From: Piezodorus guildinii
Taxonomy: Eukaryota > Arthropoda > Insecta > Hemiptera > Pentatomidae
DNA length: 64,000 nt
Direction: 5' to 3'
Assembly (NCBI GenBank): GCA_023052935.1
Contig: CM041295.1
Location: 163,294,366-163,358,365 of the forward strand
Shown: one piece after another, positions 1 to 11,160 of the stretch
Layout of the letters: every line of letters starts with the position of its first letter
Numbering within the stretch: the first letter of the stretch is position 1
Program-made: the position numbers and the translations under genes
Notes under the pieces: model-generated
Database searches by the model: none
What the model was told of the DNA's origin: nothing
Seen by the model: the letters and a program-made list of their open reading frames with translations, nothing else

Positions 1-255
1 CTAAAACCTGGTGAAACCATTAAAACTGATCGCTACCAGCACAATGAACAATTTGAAATGAACACTTTGAATCGAGTAATACGTGAAAAACGACTGGAAT
101 ATGCAAAAAGGCAACATAAAGTAATTTTGCTTCATGATGCTGCCCCCCACACACAGCAAAATGGGTCATTTATTGCAATGTATTTTACTTATACCTTCAG
201 GAAAGAATGCCCTAATGACAGTGGCAACTGTAACAAAATCCGTCACGTGGTTTAG
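1..255 (+). pseudogene. mariner transposase remnant, C-terminal catalytic part
   Basis: From base 1 the frame reads LKPGETIKTDRYQHNEQFE, then REKRLEYAKRQHKVILLHDA and APH. This is the mariner transposase segment with the second catalytic aspartate (HD-A-PH). The element begins before the window. After about residue 60 the similarity is lost, and the open frame ends at 255 without the usual proline-rich APSD motif. It is a dead fragment inside the MASTL gene, in antisense orientation. Confidence 0.7.
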
Positions 256-1734
256 AAGGAGTTTGTGGAAACCAAGAATCACATTATCAATTTATATATA
301 GAGAGATTGTATGCTCAAGAAGATTCAATATCTTTTAAATATCTCATTTTATATAATGCTAATTGTTACTGCTATTTGATAATTTTTTTTTTTTTTTTTT
401 TATAATTATATCATCATTACAAATTATTACAAATAATGATAACCACCTTGATGCTTTAAAACAGAAAGTAAATATTAATCTAAACTAAATTTTACATAAA
501 TAAATCTAAATTTCCAATATATGCTTAAATAAATAAAACAACCTAGCAACAGAATAATCATGCAACAAATTAGGTTTTGATGAAATTAAAGTTCATTATA
601 ATACATGGTCATGATCATATATATTTATACGTGATTTGTCAGCAGTCATTAAGTTGAATACTAAAGATGCTAACTAAATTTTAATTTCAATAGACTAGCA
701 TAGACCTAACTGACCATGATCAATAAATGTAGTAAGTCCTGCAATTCTGAAACAGAAACTACTTCACTCACCTTGTGTTTATTCAGCAATCAAATAAGTT
801 TCATAATGAAATAAGTTAGACCAAGGCCAATATTATTTCACCTCTTAGTCCTCATTATTAAGAGTTCAGGCCTCTTGAAATTGTGTGAATTCCACACATA
901 TTTTCGTAAGCATTATAACCGAATAACTTCTACTTTATAATAACTAAAGGTCCTCAGCTCCAAATCAGTTGTTAAACTTGTGTTTGATTTCTTTCTAACA
1001 TTTATCAAGCAGACTGTTGAACTGTGAAATGTTCTATACATGTGACAGGCACAATGAAAAAATTGAGAGAATAAAAAAAAAAGCCAAACCCATCTTTAAG
1101 GTCTAGAAAGCAGAGCTGGTATTACAAAGGAAAGGTGCTATTAGTGAGTAGGCATTTGATAAAGTGGTCTCTTATAGTTCCTTCAAACAAAATATTGTCC
1201 TTTCATTTAACTCTAACAATATTGATAGATTTTCTTTTCCTTCTGAATTTCGTAAGCAATGTTAAAGAGTTTCACCAAGTTCACTTTGGTTTACTAAATT
1301 CTCTTATGTTGAAATCAGACAATCTCGTTATGATGTTTGTATATTAGATTGTCTTATATAAAATTGTTCACCAAGCTTTTAAATTGGTATTCAAATTTGG
1401 TCACAATCATTGCTTTAGTTATTTTTTTTTTACTTATTTGTTTATTTATTTAACATCACTTCACACTATTGTGGCTAATCAGGTGATGCTACAATGTGAG
1501 TCCTAAATTTTGCCAATCTAGGTTAAATTAGGATAGGAATCTATAGTGTACCTGGCATTGACCATGTTATGTCTCCCCCGAAGGACAGCCTCACAATAAT
1601 TTTCAACCCTTTTAGGGGAAAGTGCCAATAGAAATTAAAATTATTCTATTTGATGTTTTATAAAAACTTTGTTTTTTGAATAACAATATTATTACACATA
1701 AAAGGAGAAAAAAAATTTTCTATAGTAAGCTTAC
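256..1734. other. AT-rich intron sequence with no recognised gene
   Basis: This lies downstream of MASTL exon j. It has homopolymer runs (T-run near 386-402) and no convincing coding frame. A less AT-rich patch near 1440-1640 contains a short imperfect inverted repeat (CATCAC near 1455 against GTGATG near 1482) and could be an old repeat, but I cannot name it. Confidence 0.6.
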
Positions 1735-1909
1735 CATGTTGAGTGCTTAACAACAATTCTGGTGCCAAGTAATCAGGAGTTCCAACAACTCTATTACTAC
1801 TAGATGTGCAAGATTTCCCTTTGACAGATTTTGGTGTTCTATGTGGTGTTTTCATTACGACATCGCTATAGTTAGGTGTATGGATGGGACTCATTTCATC
1901 ACACTCATC
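1735..1909 (-). CDS. MASTL: MASTL exon j: end of the insertion and the APE motif
   Basis: The exon is 175 bp (58 codons plus one base), with acceptor TTTCTGTTTACAG and donor GTAAGC. It encodes DECDEMSPIHTPNYSDVVMK, TPHRTPKSVKG, then RVVGTPDYLAPELLL and STQHG. The TPHRTPKS stretch resembles the F-R-TPKS-V segment of vertebrate MASTL, and GTPDYLAPE is the end of the activation segment. The next exon lies to the left of the window. Confidence 0.95.
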
Positions 1910-2034
1910 CTGTAAACAGAAAACTTACCTATAAACAGAAATCTGATAGCTGAATAATTATTATACTAAGACTAACACCAAATGCACAAAAAAAAAAAAA
2001 AAAAAAAGGATCTGTGGCAGGCTATATAATACAG

Positions 2035-2879
2035 TTAGTGACAGATAATACCGATTATGCTCATCTCACAAGATTTAGTGAAAAATTTATTATCCTCCTC
2101 CCAAGATCCAGTACCTTTCCTCTCTTCACACGATCATATTTGGGTCTCCTTCAGTATACCTAATCCAACCATTGCCGCAAAGAAAATTAAATGGTGTAAT
2201 CTTGACGTATTGACAAATGAAAATATTAACCCTTTCCTCAATCCTCTTCATTATTCTTTAGAATCTATCTATACTTCCACTTGTTTGGATGATATGGTTG
2301 AATGTCTATCGTTGAACCTACTGGCTTTCCTAAATGACCATGCTCCTCTCAAGACTGCTACATTCTGACGTCCAGCAGCTCCTTGGATTACCCCGAAGAT
2401 ACAAGACTTGATGAAAAGAAGAGATGCAGCCAGGAGGAGGTTTCCCCGTACTCAACTTCCTAATGATTACATTACCTTTAAATATCTTTGAAACCTTACC
2501 CAGTCATCTATACGCAGTGCCTGGTTCTTTTGTGACTCTTTAACCCAAGCTCCTGATCCTAGATCCAAGTGGAAGATCCTTAGAAACCTCTCTGTTATAA
2601 ACTCTAAATCCTTTAATTATTATCCTTTTTCTGCTGATGAACTGAATTCCTATTTTCCAGTTTTCCTTCTCATACCTCTGTAAACCATACTCTTCCCGCC
2701 TCACCTTCTAGAATTCGATTTAATCCTGAAAATTTTTACTTTCTGTATATTGCTCCTGATGATCTACCCTCCTCTCCCCTTAAATCTAAAATAAATGACC
2801 ACGGCTCAGATCTCATATTGGTAAAACTTATTAAAATTTGCCTCCCAGCCATTCTTCCAATCCTTTTACACATCGACAA
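2035..2879 (+). mobile_element. LINE C, part 1 (CR1/L2-like LINE; endonuclease end and start of the RT region)
   Basis: Broken frames match ORF2 of the LINEs elsewhere in the window. SSQDPVPFLSSHDH (2090-2135) is the C-terminal endonuclease S-x-HD motif. APLKT is followed by RPAAPWITPKIQDLMKRRDA (2367-2430), then DPRSKWKILRNLSV. There are several stops and frameshifts. The copy is 5'-truncated within the endonuclease. It is cut at 2879 by the BEL element and resumes at 9911 in the same orientation, with the next residues (NFPLQNSILPSAWKN) continuing the alignment. Confidence 0.85.
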
Positions 2880-3450
2880 TGTTGGTGATTCTATGATAAT
2901 TATGGTTTATATAAATTTATATTAGTTATTTAAGGTTTATTTGTTTTTAAAAATACGAAGTATTAGTGCTGATTAACTTGATATAATAGTGCGGTTACAA
3001 GAAGGGCGCGCATGCGCATTACCGAGCATTATACAGTGTCGGGAATAAAATATTGCAGTCGAGTCGTAGTCGAGTCGCAGTTGAGTCGTAAGTGAGTGCG
3101 TACGTACTACAGGACTTCCATCCAGTCACACAGGGTGACCATCTAGTCCCACAGGGGGACAGCAGAGACTCATAATCGAGAAGAAGACCAGTCCCACAGG
3201 GGGACAGCAGATAAGCTTACCTTAAATATTAATAAAACATTGAAGGACTAATAATTTAACAATTATAGTATTTAATTTCAATCAGTACTATTACTTCACC
3301 ACATTAGAATTGGGCATTCATTTTATTATTTTATTTTGTATTATTAATTTTAATTAAACATTTCCTTTTATACATAGTCTGGCGTATTTATTTCACATGC
3401 AATATATAACCAACGCACATAACCAATTTATTAACATTATTTACCAAACA
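2880..3450 (+). repeat. BEL/Pao 5' LTR
   Basis: The LTR is 571 bp, beginning TGTTGGTGAT and ending ACCAAACA. It contains a CG-rich patch (GGGCGCGCATGCGC, near 3004), tandem GTCGAGTCGTA/GCAG units near 3058-3095 (22 bp longer than in the 3' LTR), and two copies of the hairpin GTCCCACAGGGGGAC plus a variant GTCACACAGGGTGAC (3124-3210). The TTAATAAAAC near 3230 is a candidate polyadenylation signal. Confidence 0.95.
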
Positions 3451-4135
3451 TTTTTTGGTCAATCTCCGGACCGGATGAAAATTAAAATTAATAATGAGTT
3501 TTATTGCAATGGTTATGTGCATGTGTTAGATATTGCCTGTAACAATAGATGTAAACATATGCAGGTGCAGTAAGAATACGGTATTATCTATACTAGTAGA
3601 GTATTAAGTTTTAAACATTAATTTGATATCAACATGATAACAGTAATACTGAATACCCAACACTATAGTTGTTTATACTTATTTTAAGAAACATTTATTT
3701 TTGAATTTAAGAATTGTTTATTTCCATTAATATAAAGAACTTTTTTCTGATTATTTTAACTAATTATTTAGAGGTTTAAAAATTAATTTAAAATATTAGA
3801 TTTAGATTGTTTTATTTTTAATCCATGTATTTATTGGATTATTGTACCTAGAGTATTATCATTTAATTTATTTTTTATACAGGCATTTCTTTTCTTATTA
3901 ATTACATTATATATTTAGGATTACAGCTGCACTATAAGTTTCTATATACAATATTTTGAAAGGATTGTTATTTTCGAGATTTATTTCATTTTATAGATGG
4001 TTATTTTTTTGATTTATTGAATAATTAATTACAAGATGAAAATTAATAATCAAATTAATTATTAAAACTTAATTTTCATTAATCAATTGGAAACTGTTAG
4101 TCGATATTGAATATAATTTGTGAAGTTTCACCAAC
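3451..4135 (+). other. BEL/Pao leader between 5' LTR and gag
   Basis: About 685 bp of very AT-rich sequence. The TGGTCAATCTCCGGACCGG just after the LTR (from 3456) is at the right place for a tRNA primer-binding site, but I cannot assign a tRNA with confidence. No coding frame is present until the gag ATG at 4136. Confidence 0.6.
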
Positions 4136-5362
4136 ATGGCTTCCCCAGAATTACAAATTAAAGGCATTCGGGCTGCTCTTAAACTATTGCGTAAAAATCT
4201 TGCTCAGATTTATAATGTAGGCATGTCACAACAAGAGGGGATGGCAAATACTTTTAAGGCTATGGCTCCAACTTCTGAATCGATCAAATCTAATTATTTA
4301 AAAAAGTTTGAGGAATGTCAACTCTTAGCTATTACTTCGGAAAAAGATAGCTTGTTTCCGACGGATGATGATATAAAAGAGAGAGGGGAAATTAACGCTC
4401 TTTATTACAAAATTATAGAACTCCAACAATCGAGACAAGAGGGAGATAATTCAAAATTTGAAAATGTTTCTTCTAGAGTGTGTAGCAATCGAAGATTACC
4501 TCGGATAGAATTACCAAAATTTGACGGCAAAATTCAAGACTGGCCTAAATTCAAACAACTGTTCGTTAGAATGATTCATACAAATGATGATATCCCGACT
4601 ATTGAAAAATTCCATTATTTGAATACATCAGTCCAGGGTGAAGCGTTAGCTCTTATAGCTCCTTTCAGTTTGGATGAACCAAACTATCAAAAGGCTTGGG
4701 ATGCCTTAACAGACACATACAATAATAAACGATTACTTGCCACAGCATATATAGATCAAATTCTGGAATTTTCTTCTCATAAGGGATCGCCAACAGTTCA
4801 ATCCCTCCAGTCCTTTATAAGGGTGGTAGCTGAAAGTATAGCAGCTTTTCGATCAATAGATATACCTGACCAAGCTGATTTCCTATGGTTGACTTTAGCA
4901 CTGAAAAAACTTGATCTAGAAACAAGACATAATTTTAAAGTAGAGGTAGTAACGACTGAATAGCCCACCTTTAAACAACTAGTAGATTTCGTGCAGGGGA
5001 GGAGTAGAGCAATGCAGCTCTCTGATCCTAAGCTCACTAATTCATTTAAACAAAGGCCTAAGACAAACATTCTTGCAACTACTTCTACACCTTCCAATCA
5101 ATCCAAATCACAAGTATGCTCGTGTAAACAGTCTCATATCTTAATTCAATGTCCTATTTTTCGATCTAAAACGCCTGCTCAACGCATATCTTTCTTAAAG
5201 GATAAAAACGTTTGCTTCAATTGCTTAAGAATAGGTCATTGAACATCTGTATGTCTAGCATTAGGTCGCTGTCAAATTTTTCCGGGTAAACATCATACAT
5301 GGCTTCATGTAAATAGGGGATCAAATGTACACCCTCCAGTCAATCAGAACTCTTCTCCAGTT
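4136..5362 (+). pseudogene. BEL/Pao gag (DUF1759-like) with zinc knuckle, two in-frame stops
   Basis: The frame starts at ATG 4136 (MASPELQIKGIRAALKLL). It carries the BEL/Pao gag core RIELPKFDGKIQDWPKFKQL (residues about 122-141), followed by F-HYL-T-VQGEAL. After a TAG at 4961-4963 the same frame continues (PTFKQLVDFVQGRSRAMQ) into a C-x-C...H cluster near 5116-5242, ending in CFNCLRIGH where the zinc knuckle is cut by a TGA (5240-5242, probably a former TGG). The gag-pol frame then runs on without a shift. Confidence 0.9.
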
Positions 5363-6235
5363 GTGAATAGCGAAGGTATTTCATCTGCCTCTGAGCAAAG
5401 AGGTTCTAAGGTAGAATCAAGAACTTCAAAGCTGGTTGGTAGTGTGACAGGACCTGCACAGGTACTTCTAGGCACTGCCATTGGTCTCATTCACAATTCA
5501 GACAACATACTTCAACCTGTTCGCTTCTTGGTCGACTGTGGATCTCAATTATCTCTTATGACAACGAAATGCGCTAGAAGGTTAGGTCTCTCTTGGCATG
5601 CAACTACTCACAAACCACTTGGAGCAGAAGGTGTTCCAGTACCTAAGGTCAAAGGAAAGGTGGAGTGCCGCATTTATTCCAGGATCAATCGAGAGAAATA
5701 TTTGGAGGTCGGGCCTTTGATTGTTGACTATCTAACGGGAGATCTACCTACTTCGGCAATTCAACCTATACAAGGATCTTCTGAACAAACATTTGCTGAT
5801 CCACTATTTTGGGAACCTCGTGAGATCGACATGCTTCTTGGAAACGATTGTTTTATTCAAATGATAACTGGCAGTCCAGTCATTCTAGAAAATAATTATA
5901 AGGCTCTTCCAACATATTTTGGACTTTTCGTCATGGGAGGCGCCAATATAGATTCCATTTCGAACTTAAGCTGCCACTGTGTGCTAGAATCACCGATTAA
6001 TGAAGACATACTATCCAAATTCTGGTCCATCGAAGAAGTAGAAGGTTCAGTTGATTATGCCCAACGTGATCCTTGTGAAGAACATTTCTTGAAAACATAC
6101 AATCGTGATGCTACTGGCAGATATATTGTGGCCCTTCCATTCAAAGAAACTTCTGAAGATATACCAGAAGCTGAAATTCTTGCTTATGCTCGTTTTAGAG
6201 GAATTGAAAATAGATTCAAACGCAACCATACCTAG
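5363..6235 (+). pseudogene. BEL/Pao aspartic protease region (DUF1758-like)
   Basis: This continues the gag frame. VRFLVDCGSQLSLMT (about 5518-5562) is the retropepsin active site in the D-C/S-G-S form typical of BEL/Pao. It is followed by the Pao-specific segment REIDMLLGNDCF (5821-5854). The stretch ends at TAG 6233-6235, after which the RT begins in the same frame, so this was one polyprotein interrupted by a substitution. Confidence 0.88.
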
Positions 6236-6256
6236 CAAGGTAAATACGTAGACTTT

Positions 6257-7123
6257 ATGAACGAGTATGAGCAATTAGGCCATATGAGTAAAACATCGTC
6301 AACTTCAGGTTATGTTATACCTCATCATCCAGTATTTCGGACTGATGATCGTCAAGCAAAAATTCGCGTTGTATTTGACGCTTCTGCTAAAACCGATAAG
6401 GGATCGCTAAACAGCAAGCTCTACGTTGGTCCAAAGCTTCAAAGAGACATAGCCGACATCATCTTAAATTTTAGACGATACAAAATTGCAATAACTGCTG
6501 ATCTAATAAAAATGTACAGGCAGATTCTTGTTGTTCCGGAGCATCGACGTTTTCAACATATCTTATGGCGAGCTAAAAGTGAAGATGAAATTCAAAAATA
6601 TGAACTAAACACGGTCACTTATGGTACTGCATCAGCTCCATTTCTTGCAAATCGCGTGGTGAAACAATTGTGTATTGACGAAGGTGCTGCCTTTCCCCTT
6701 GCAGCTAATATTCTAAACAATTATATTTATGTGGACGATGTAGTGGCAGGGTCCGATTCGTTTGATGAAGCAGTTGGACTTGTTGAACAACTGATTGGCC
6801 TATTGAGCAAAGGTCAATTTACCATACACAAGTGGAATAGTAATTGCTCTGAGCTGATGAATAAACTTCAACCTAATTCAGACACAAAGAACGTTCAGCT
6901 GTCACCAGAGACTGATTCGTGCGTTACAAAGATTCTTGGCATGTCTTGGGATCCAATTAATGATTGCTTCTCTTATTCTGTCAAGACTATTTCAAAGGTT
7001 GTCTCAAAGCGAGCCATCTTATCTACGGTTGCACGATTATACGATCCAATGGGCTTCCTTAGCCCAGTGATATTTAAAGCGAAATCCTTTCTTCAGGGAC
7101 TTTGGAAATTGAAGATAGACTAG
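6257..7123 (+). pseudogene. BEL/Pao reverse transcriptase
   Basis: It is in frame with the preceding protease part. The RT fingers segment IRVVFDASAKTDKGSLN lies near 6361, AITADLIKMYRQILV is motif A, YGTASAPFLANRVV is motif B, and YIYVDDVVAGS (about 6724-6756) carries the catalytic YVDD. The thumb segment ILGMSWDPINDCFSY and LYDPMGFLSPVI are strongly Pao-like. A TAG at 7121-7123 interrupts the frame before RNase H. Confidence 0.93.
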
Positions 7124-7168
7124 GATGATTCTATTGAAGATGGGCTACAGCAGGAATGGATTGTTTTC

Positions 7169-8026
7169 GTGACTAATCTTACTTGCCTTCAGTACATAAA
7201 AATTCCAAGATACGTCTTACTCGACCATATTAAGATTAAACTACTGATAGGATTTTGTGAAGCATCCGAAAGGGGCTTTGCGGCTACTATCTACCTACGC
7301 ATAGTATCGGAGTCTGGAGAGGTGAAGGTCACATTGCTGAAGTCTAAAACCAAGCTGGCTCCAATCAAGACCATCACAATACCGCAGCTAGAATTGTGTG
7401 GTGCTCAGCTCTTAGTGAAGGTAATGCAGTCGGTTCAATCCTTCGCTGAAATTCAAGCGATTACAGAGCGCTTATTGTTTTCAGATTCAACCATTGTACT
7501 AGCATGGCTTAAGATATCACCGCAGTCATTGCCGACTTTCATAGCCAACAGAGAGGCCTACATTACGACACACACATCAGAAGCTGATTGGTTGCATGTG
7601 AGATCTCAAGACAATCCCGCTGACTTGGCATCTCGTGGGATTGCTCCAGAATTGCTAAAAGATGACAGCCTATGGTGGGCGGGCCCCCCATGACTACAGA
7701 CGCATCCACTCGTACTACCACAGCAGCCAGATATTTACAAACATCAGGCACCGGAAATAAAACCTGGTTCTATATTAACACATACAGTCCACAATAACCA
7801 ACCAGACAGTAATCATCTTATGATCCTAAACTGGATGAATCATCATTCACATTATAATAAAGTGGTCAGAACCCTGGCCTATATTCTAAGATTTATACAT
7901 AACATCAGGAATCCGATCATAAGATTTCACGGTGCACTAAAGCTACAGGAGCTTAACAGATCTCGAGAAGTACTCATAATTGCTACTCAACGGTATGAGT
8001 TTGAAGAAGAATTTTCTTGGAAATAA
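7169..8026 (+). pseudogene. BEL/Pao RNase H and connection region
   Basis: Same frame as the RT. It holds GFCEASERGFAATIYLR (RNase H start), KLAPIKTITIPQLELCGAQL (Glu of the active site), LLFSDSTIVLAWLK (the Asp) and DNPADLASRGI near the C-terminal end. Two further in-frame stops occur at 7691-7693 (TGA) and 8024-8026 (TAA), with an open frame between them. Confidence 0.9.
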
Positions 8027-9315
8027 AATAGACCGTCTTCGAAGCGCCTTCTAATTCTAGATGCATTCTTAGATGACCGAGGAATCATGAGAGTCGGAGG
8101 TCGCCTACAAAATTCATTTTTACCACAGGAAATGAAGTCACCAATTATTCTCCCGGGAAAATGCCACCTTATGACATTATTGATAGACCACCTACATCAT
8201 GTTCATTTCCACTTGGGTCAACAAGCGTTACAAGCCTTAATTCGACAACAATATTGGGTATTTCGCTTGCGGCAAGCTGTGAAAGGTAGAATTTATAAGT
8301 GTATGACTTGTATTAGAATGCGAGCTCGCCCTAGTCATCCAATTATGGGGAACCTACCAGCCTATAGAGTTCGTCCAAGCAGGCCTTTCACATCTGTTGG
8401 TGTTGACTACTGTGGCCCATTTTTTATCAAAGAGAAAAATCGAAGACGCAATTCACCAATCTCTAAGGCATATCTTGCAGTCTTCATATGTATGGCAACG
8501 AAGGCGTTGCATTTGGAAGTTGTTACTTCATTATCCACAGCTTTCTAGCCACGCTGGATAGGTTTGTATCTCGCAGGGGACTGCCGGCTGCTATATACTC
8601 AGACTGCGGAACAAATTTCATAGGAGCGGCTCGGCATTTACAAGAACTGTTTACTCATCTCAGGAAAGAAGAAACACAACAGGAATTACAAAATCATGCT
8701 GTCAATCAGGGATTTGAATGGCATTTTAATCCACCATATGCACCCCATATGGGAGGAATATGGGAGGCAGCTGTGAAATCAGCCAAGAACCATCTTCATA
8801 GAATAACAAAGAACCAGGTATTTTATTTGGAAGAACTAATGACATTATTCACAAGAATCAAGGCAATTCTAAACTCTCGCCCTATTACACTGCTAAGTGA
8901 TGACGATCCAAAACATGGGAATTTTCTTACACCAGGTCATTTCCTCATTGGTGCTCCTCTTTTAAGTGTTCCAGAAGAAGATTTGACAAATATAAACATA
9001 AATCAACTCTCTAGATGGCAACTTGTGTCACAAACTGTGCAACAATTTTGGAGAAGATGGCATGTAGAATACCTACATACCTTACAAAAACGAATTAAGT
9101 TGTATCAGCCAAACAACCAACCACAAATTGGGGATCTTGTATTACTACCTGATACTTCTACTAGCCCATTAAATTGGAAGTTAGCCAAAATAGAACAGGT
9201 CCATCCAGGAAACGACAATATTACTAGAGTAGTTACCATAAAGGATCAGCGAGGATGCCATAAACGATCCGTTCACAAAATTATCCCCATTGCCTTTTTA
9301 AACAACATTTCATGA
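8027..9315 (+). pseudogene. BEL/Pao integrase with C-terminal DUF5641-like domain, one frameshift
   Basis: The H2C2 zinc domain (HHVHFHLGQQALQALIRQQY, then C-T-C) spans about 8190-8320. The DDE core shows VGVDYCGPF (first Asp), SDCGTNFIGA (second) and APHMGGIWEAAVKSAK (Glu). One frameshift lies at about 8545 between the first and second catalytic aspartates. The C-terminus carries RRWHVEYLHTLQKR and GDLVLLPD as in Pao integrases. A purine-rich tract directly follows and abuts the 3' LTR at 9357. Confidence 0.92.
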
Positions 9316-9356
9316 TATCGTTCCTTGTAAAACCATACGGTTTTAGGTGGGCGGGA

Positions 9357-9905
9357 TGTTGGTGATTCTATGATAATTATGGTTTATATAAATTTATATT
9401 AGTTATTTAAGGTTTATTTGTTTTTAAAAATACGAAGTAATAGTGCTGATTAACTTAATATAATAGTGCGGTTACCAGAAGGGCGCGCATGCGCATTACC
9501 GAGCATTATACAGTGTCGGGAATAAAATATTGCAGTCGAGTCGTAAGTGAGTGCGTACGTACTACAGGACTTCCATCCAGTCACACAGGGTGACCATCTA
9601 GTCCCACAGGGGGACAGCAGAGACTCATAATCCAGAAGAAGACAAGTCCCACAGGGGGACAGCAGATAAGCTTACCTTAAATATTAATAAAACATTGAAG
9701 GACTACTAATTTAACAATTATAGTATTTAATTTCAATCAGTACTATTACTTCACCATATTAGAATTGGGCATTCATTTTATTATTTTATTTTGTATTATT
9801 AATTTTAATTAAAAATTTCCTTTTATACATAGTCTGGCGTATTTATTTCACATGCAATATATAACCAACGCACATAACCAATTTATTAACATTATTTACC
9901 AAACA
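9357..9905 (+). repeat. BEL/Pao 3' LTR
   Basis: The LTR is 549 bp, with the same TGTTGG...AAACA ends as the 5' LTR but lacking 22 bp of the GTCGAGTCG tandem. A polypurine tract (GGTGGGCGGGA) sits immediately upstream. It is followed by the GACAA target duplicate and then LINE C part 2. Confidence 0.95.
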
Positions 9906-10408
9906 GACAATTTTCCCCTCCAAAACTCCATCCTTCCATCAGCTTGGAAAAATGTAGTTGTACTTCCTCTTAACGAAGTTTCTTCTCCATCCAACGTCTC
10001 TGATTTCAGATCTACTTTCATTCTTTCAAACTTATCTAAACCGTTAGAAAGATTAGTCCAAAAATATCTTTCCGCATACCTAGAACAAAACTCTCTCCTA
10101 AACCCTTTTTAATCAGGTTTTCGCTCTGGATATTCCACCCAATCCGTTTTCTTATTAAGATTCACACAGGATATACAGTCCTCCATTGAGGAACAAAAAC
10201 TAAAAATCGTAATCCCATTCGATTTTACCAAAGCTTTCTATTGTGTTGATCATGGGATTCTACAATCCAAACTCCGTCATTCCTTCTTATCCCATCATTC
10301 GCAGACAGTAGTGATCCCTGGCAAATGTCCTTCATCTCTTCTTTCCTCTCACGTGGTATTCCTCAAGTTTCTCCCCTTTCACCAACTCTTTTTTCGATTT
10401 ATGTAAAT
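9906..10408 (+). mobile_element. LINE C, part 2 (RT domain)
   Basis: It starts with the duplicated GACAA and continues the LINE C ORF2: NFPLQNSILPSAWKNVVVLP, then LSNLSKPLERLVQKYLSAYL, a stop at 10110-10112 where siblings read Q, then SGFRSGYSTQS and a damaged motif A (DFTKAFYCVDHGIL). The run ends at TTTATGTAAAT (10408) inside the FINDLP-equivalent region, where LINE A copy 1 is inserted. It resumes at 14278 (GATTTACCAGA) to restore V-N-D-L-P. Confidence 0.85.
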
Positions 10409-10721
10409 ACCTGTACCTGGGCCACTAATGGTCCGTTTTATGCGCCAGACTGTGAGGGATGAGCTGGTGAGGAAGAGAAAGGTTGTCAGAGACTTTTCTA
10501 CTCGCCACCTAGGATGGCAAGAAAACGATGTCCATAAAATATTCTTGGGTGAGGCGATGTCCCCGACCAACAGGCATCTTTACTGGCTGGCCCGGCAAAG
10601 AAGAGCCGCCGGCAAATTGAAATACACATGGTTTAATGATGGTAAAGTGAAATGTCGGCGTGCGGATGGCCAACCAGTAATAGTCATCAACTCGCCTTCT
10701 GACTTAAAAGTTTTTGACTGA
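10409..10721 (+). pseudogene. LINE A ORF1 C-terminal fragment
   Basis: From 10428 the frame reads VRFMRQTVRDELVRKRKVVR, DFSTRHLGWQENDVHKIF, then TNRHLYWLARQRRAAGKLKY and ends SDLKVFD. The same C-terminal domain occurs in LINE B ORF1 (NRHLYWLARQKK...SSDLDVF), identifying it as the end of the ORF1 nucleic-acid-binding protein. The N-terminal part (PHD finger and coiled coil in LINE B) is missing because the copy is 5'-truncated. Confidence 0.8.
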
Positions 10722-11160
10722 CATCAGGGACTACTTTTCACCTCTCGGGATCATCGGCTTTCGACCATTCGTTTTTTAACCACTAATTCGCGATTTTCAT
10801 CTCATCATTATTTTTTTCTTTATTACTGTAGCTATTTTTATTTTTGTTCAACATTAAGACAAAATGCAATTTTTTTTCTTTATTCGCAAATATACGGGAA
10901 TTTTTTGTTATCTAACTCAACAAGAGTAATAATTATTTTATTTTTATTCGCTATGTACAGACTACTAACAGCTGTTGAATTTGTAAAAACCTTTTTGATT
11001 TTCTATATTATGTTTGTTTTATTTCTATTTTCTAAGAATGTTTATGTTTCTAGTTCTTATTCCACAAATAATGTCAATGCACTGCAGGTTTATTCATCTT
11101 CTCATTCCTCGTTTCTCATGGCCCACCATCTCGGTTCACTACTTCCAATTTTCCTTTCCC

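Larger units (their letters stand above)
2880..9905 (+). mobile_element. BEL/Pao LTR retrotransposon inserted in LINE C
   Basis: The element is 7,026 bp with two LTRs, gag, protease, RT/RNase H and integrase in BEL/Pao order. A 5-bp target duplication GACAA flanks it (2875-2879 and 9906-9910), as expected for BEL/Pao. By eye the LTRs differ by eight substitutions and one 22-bp indel (about 1.5% substitution), implying a fairly recent insertion. The coding frame carries six in-frame stops and one frameshift, so it is dead. It lies in the 13.3-kb MASTL intron, antisense to the gene. Confidence 0.95.

Noticed and set aside
4798..5097. A minus-strand ORF opposite gag
   Set aside because: It is a shadow of the gag frame, with no motif of its own.
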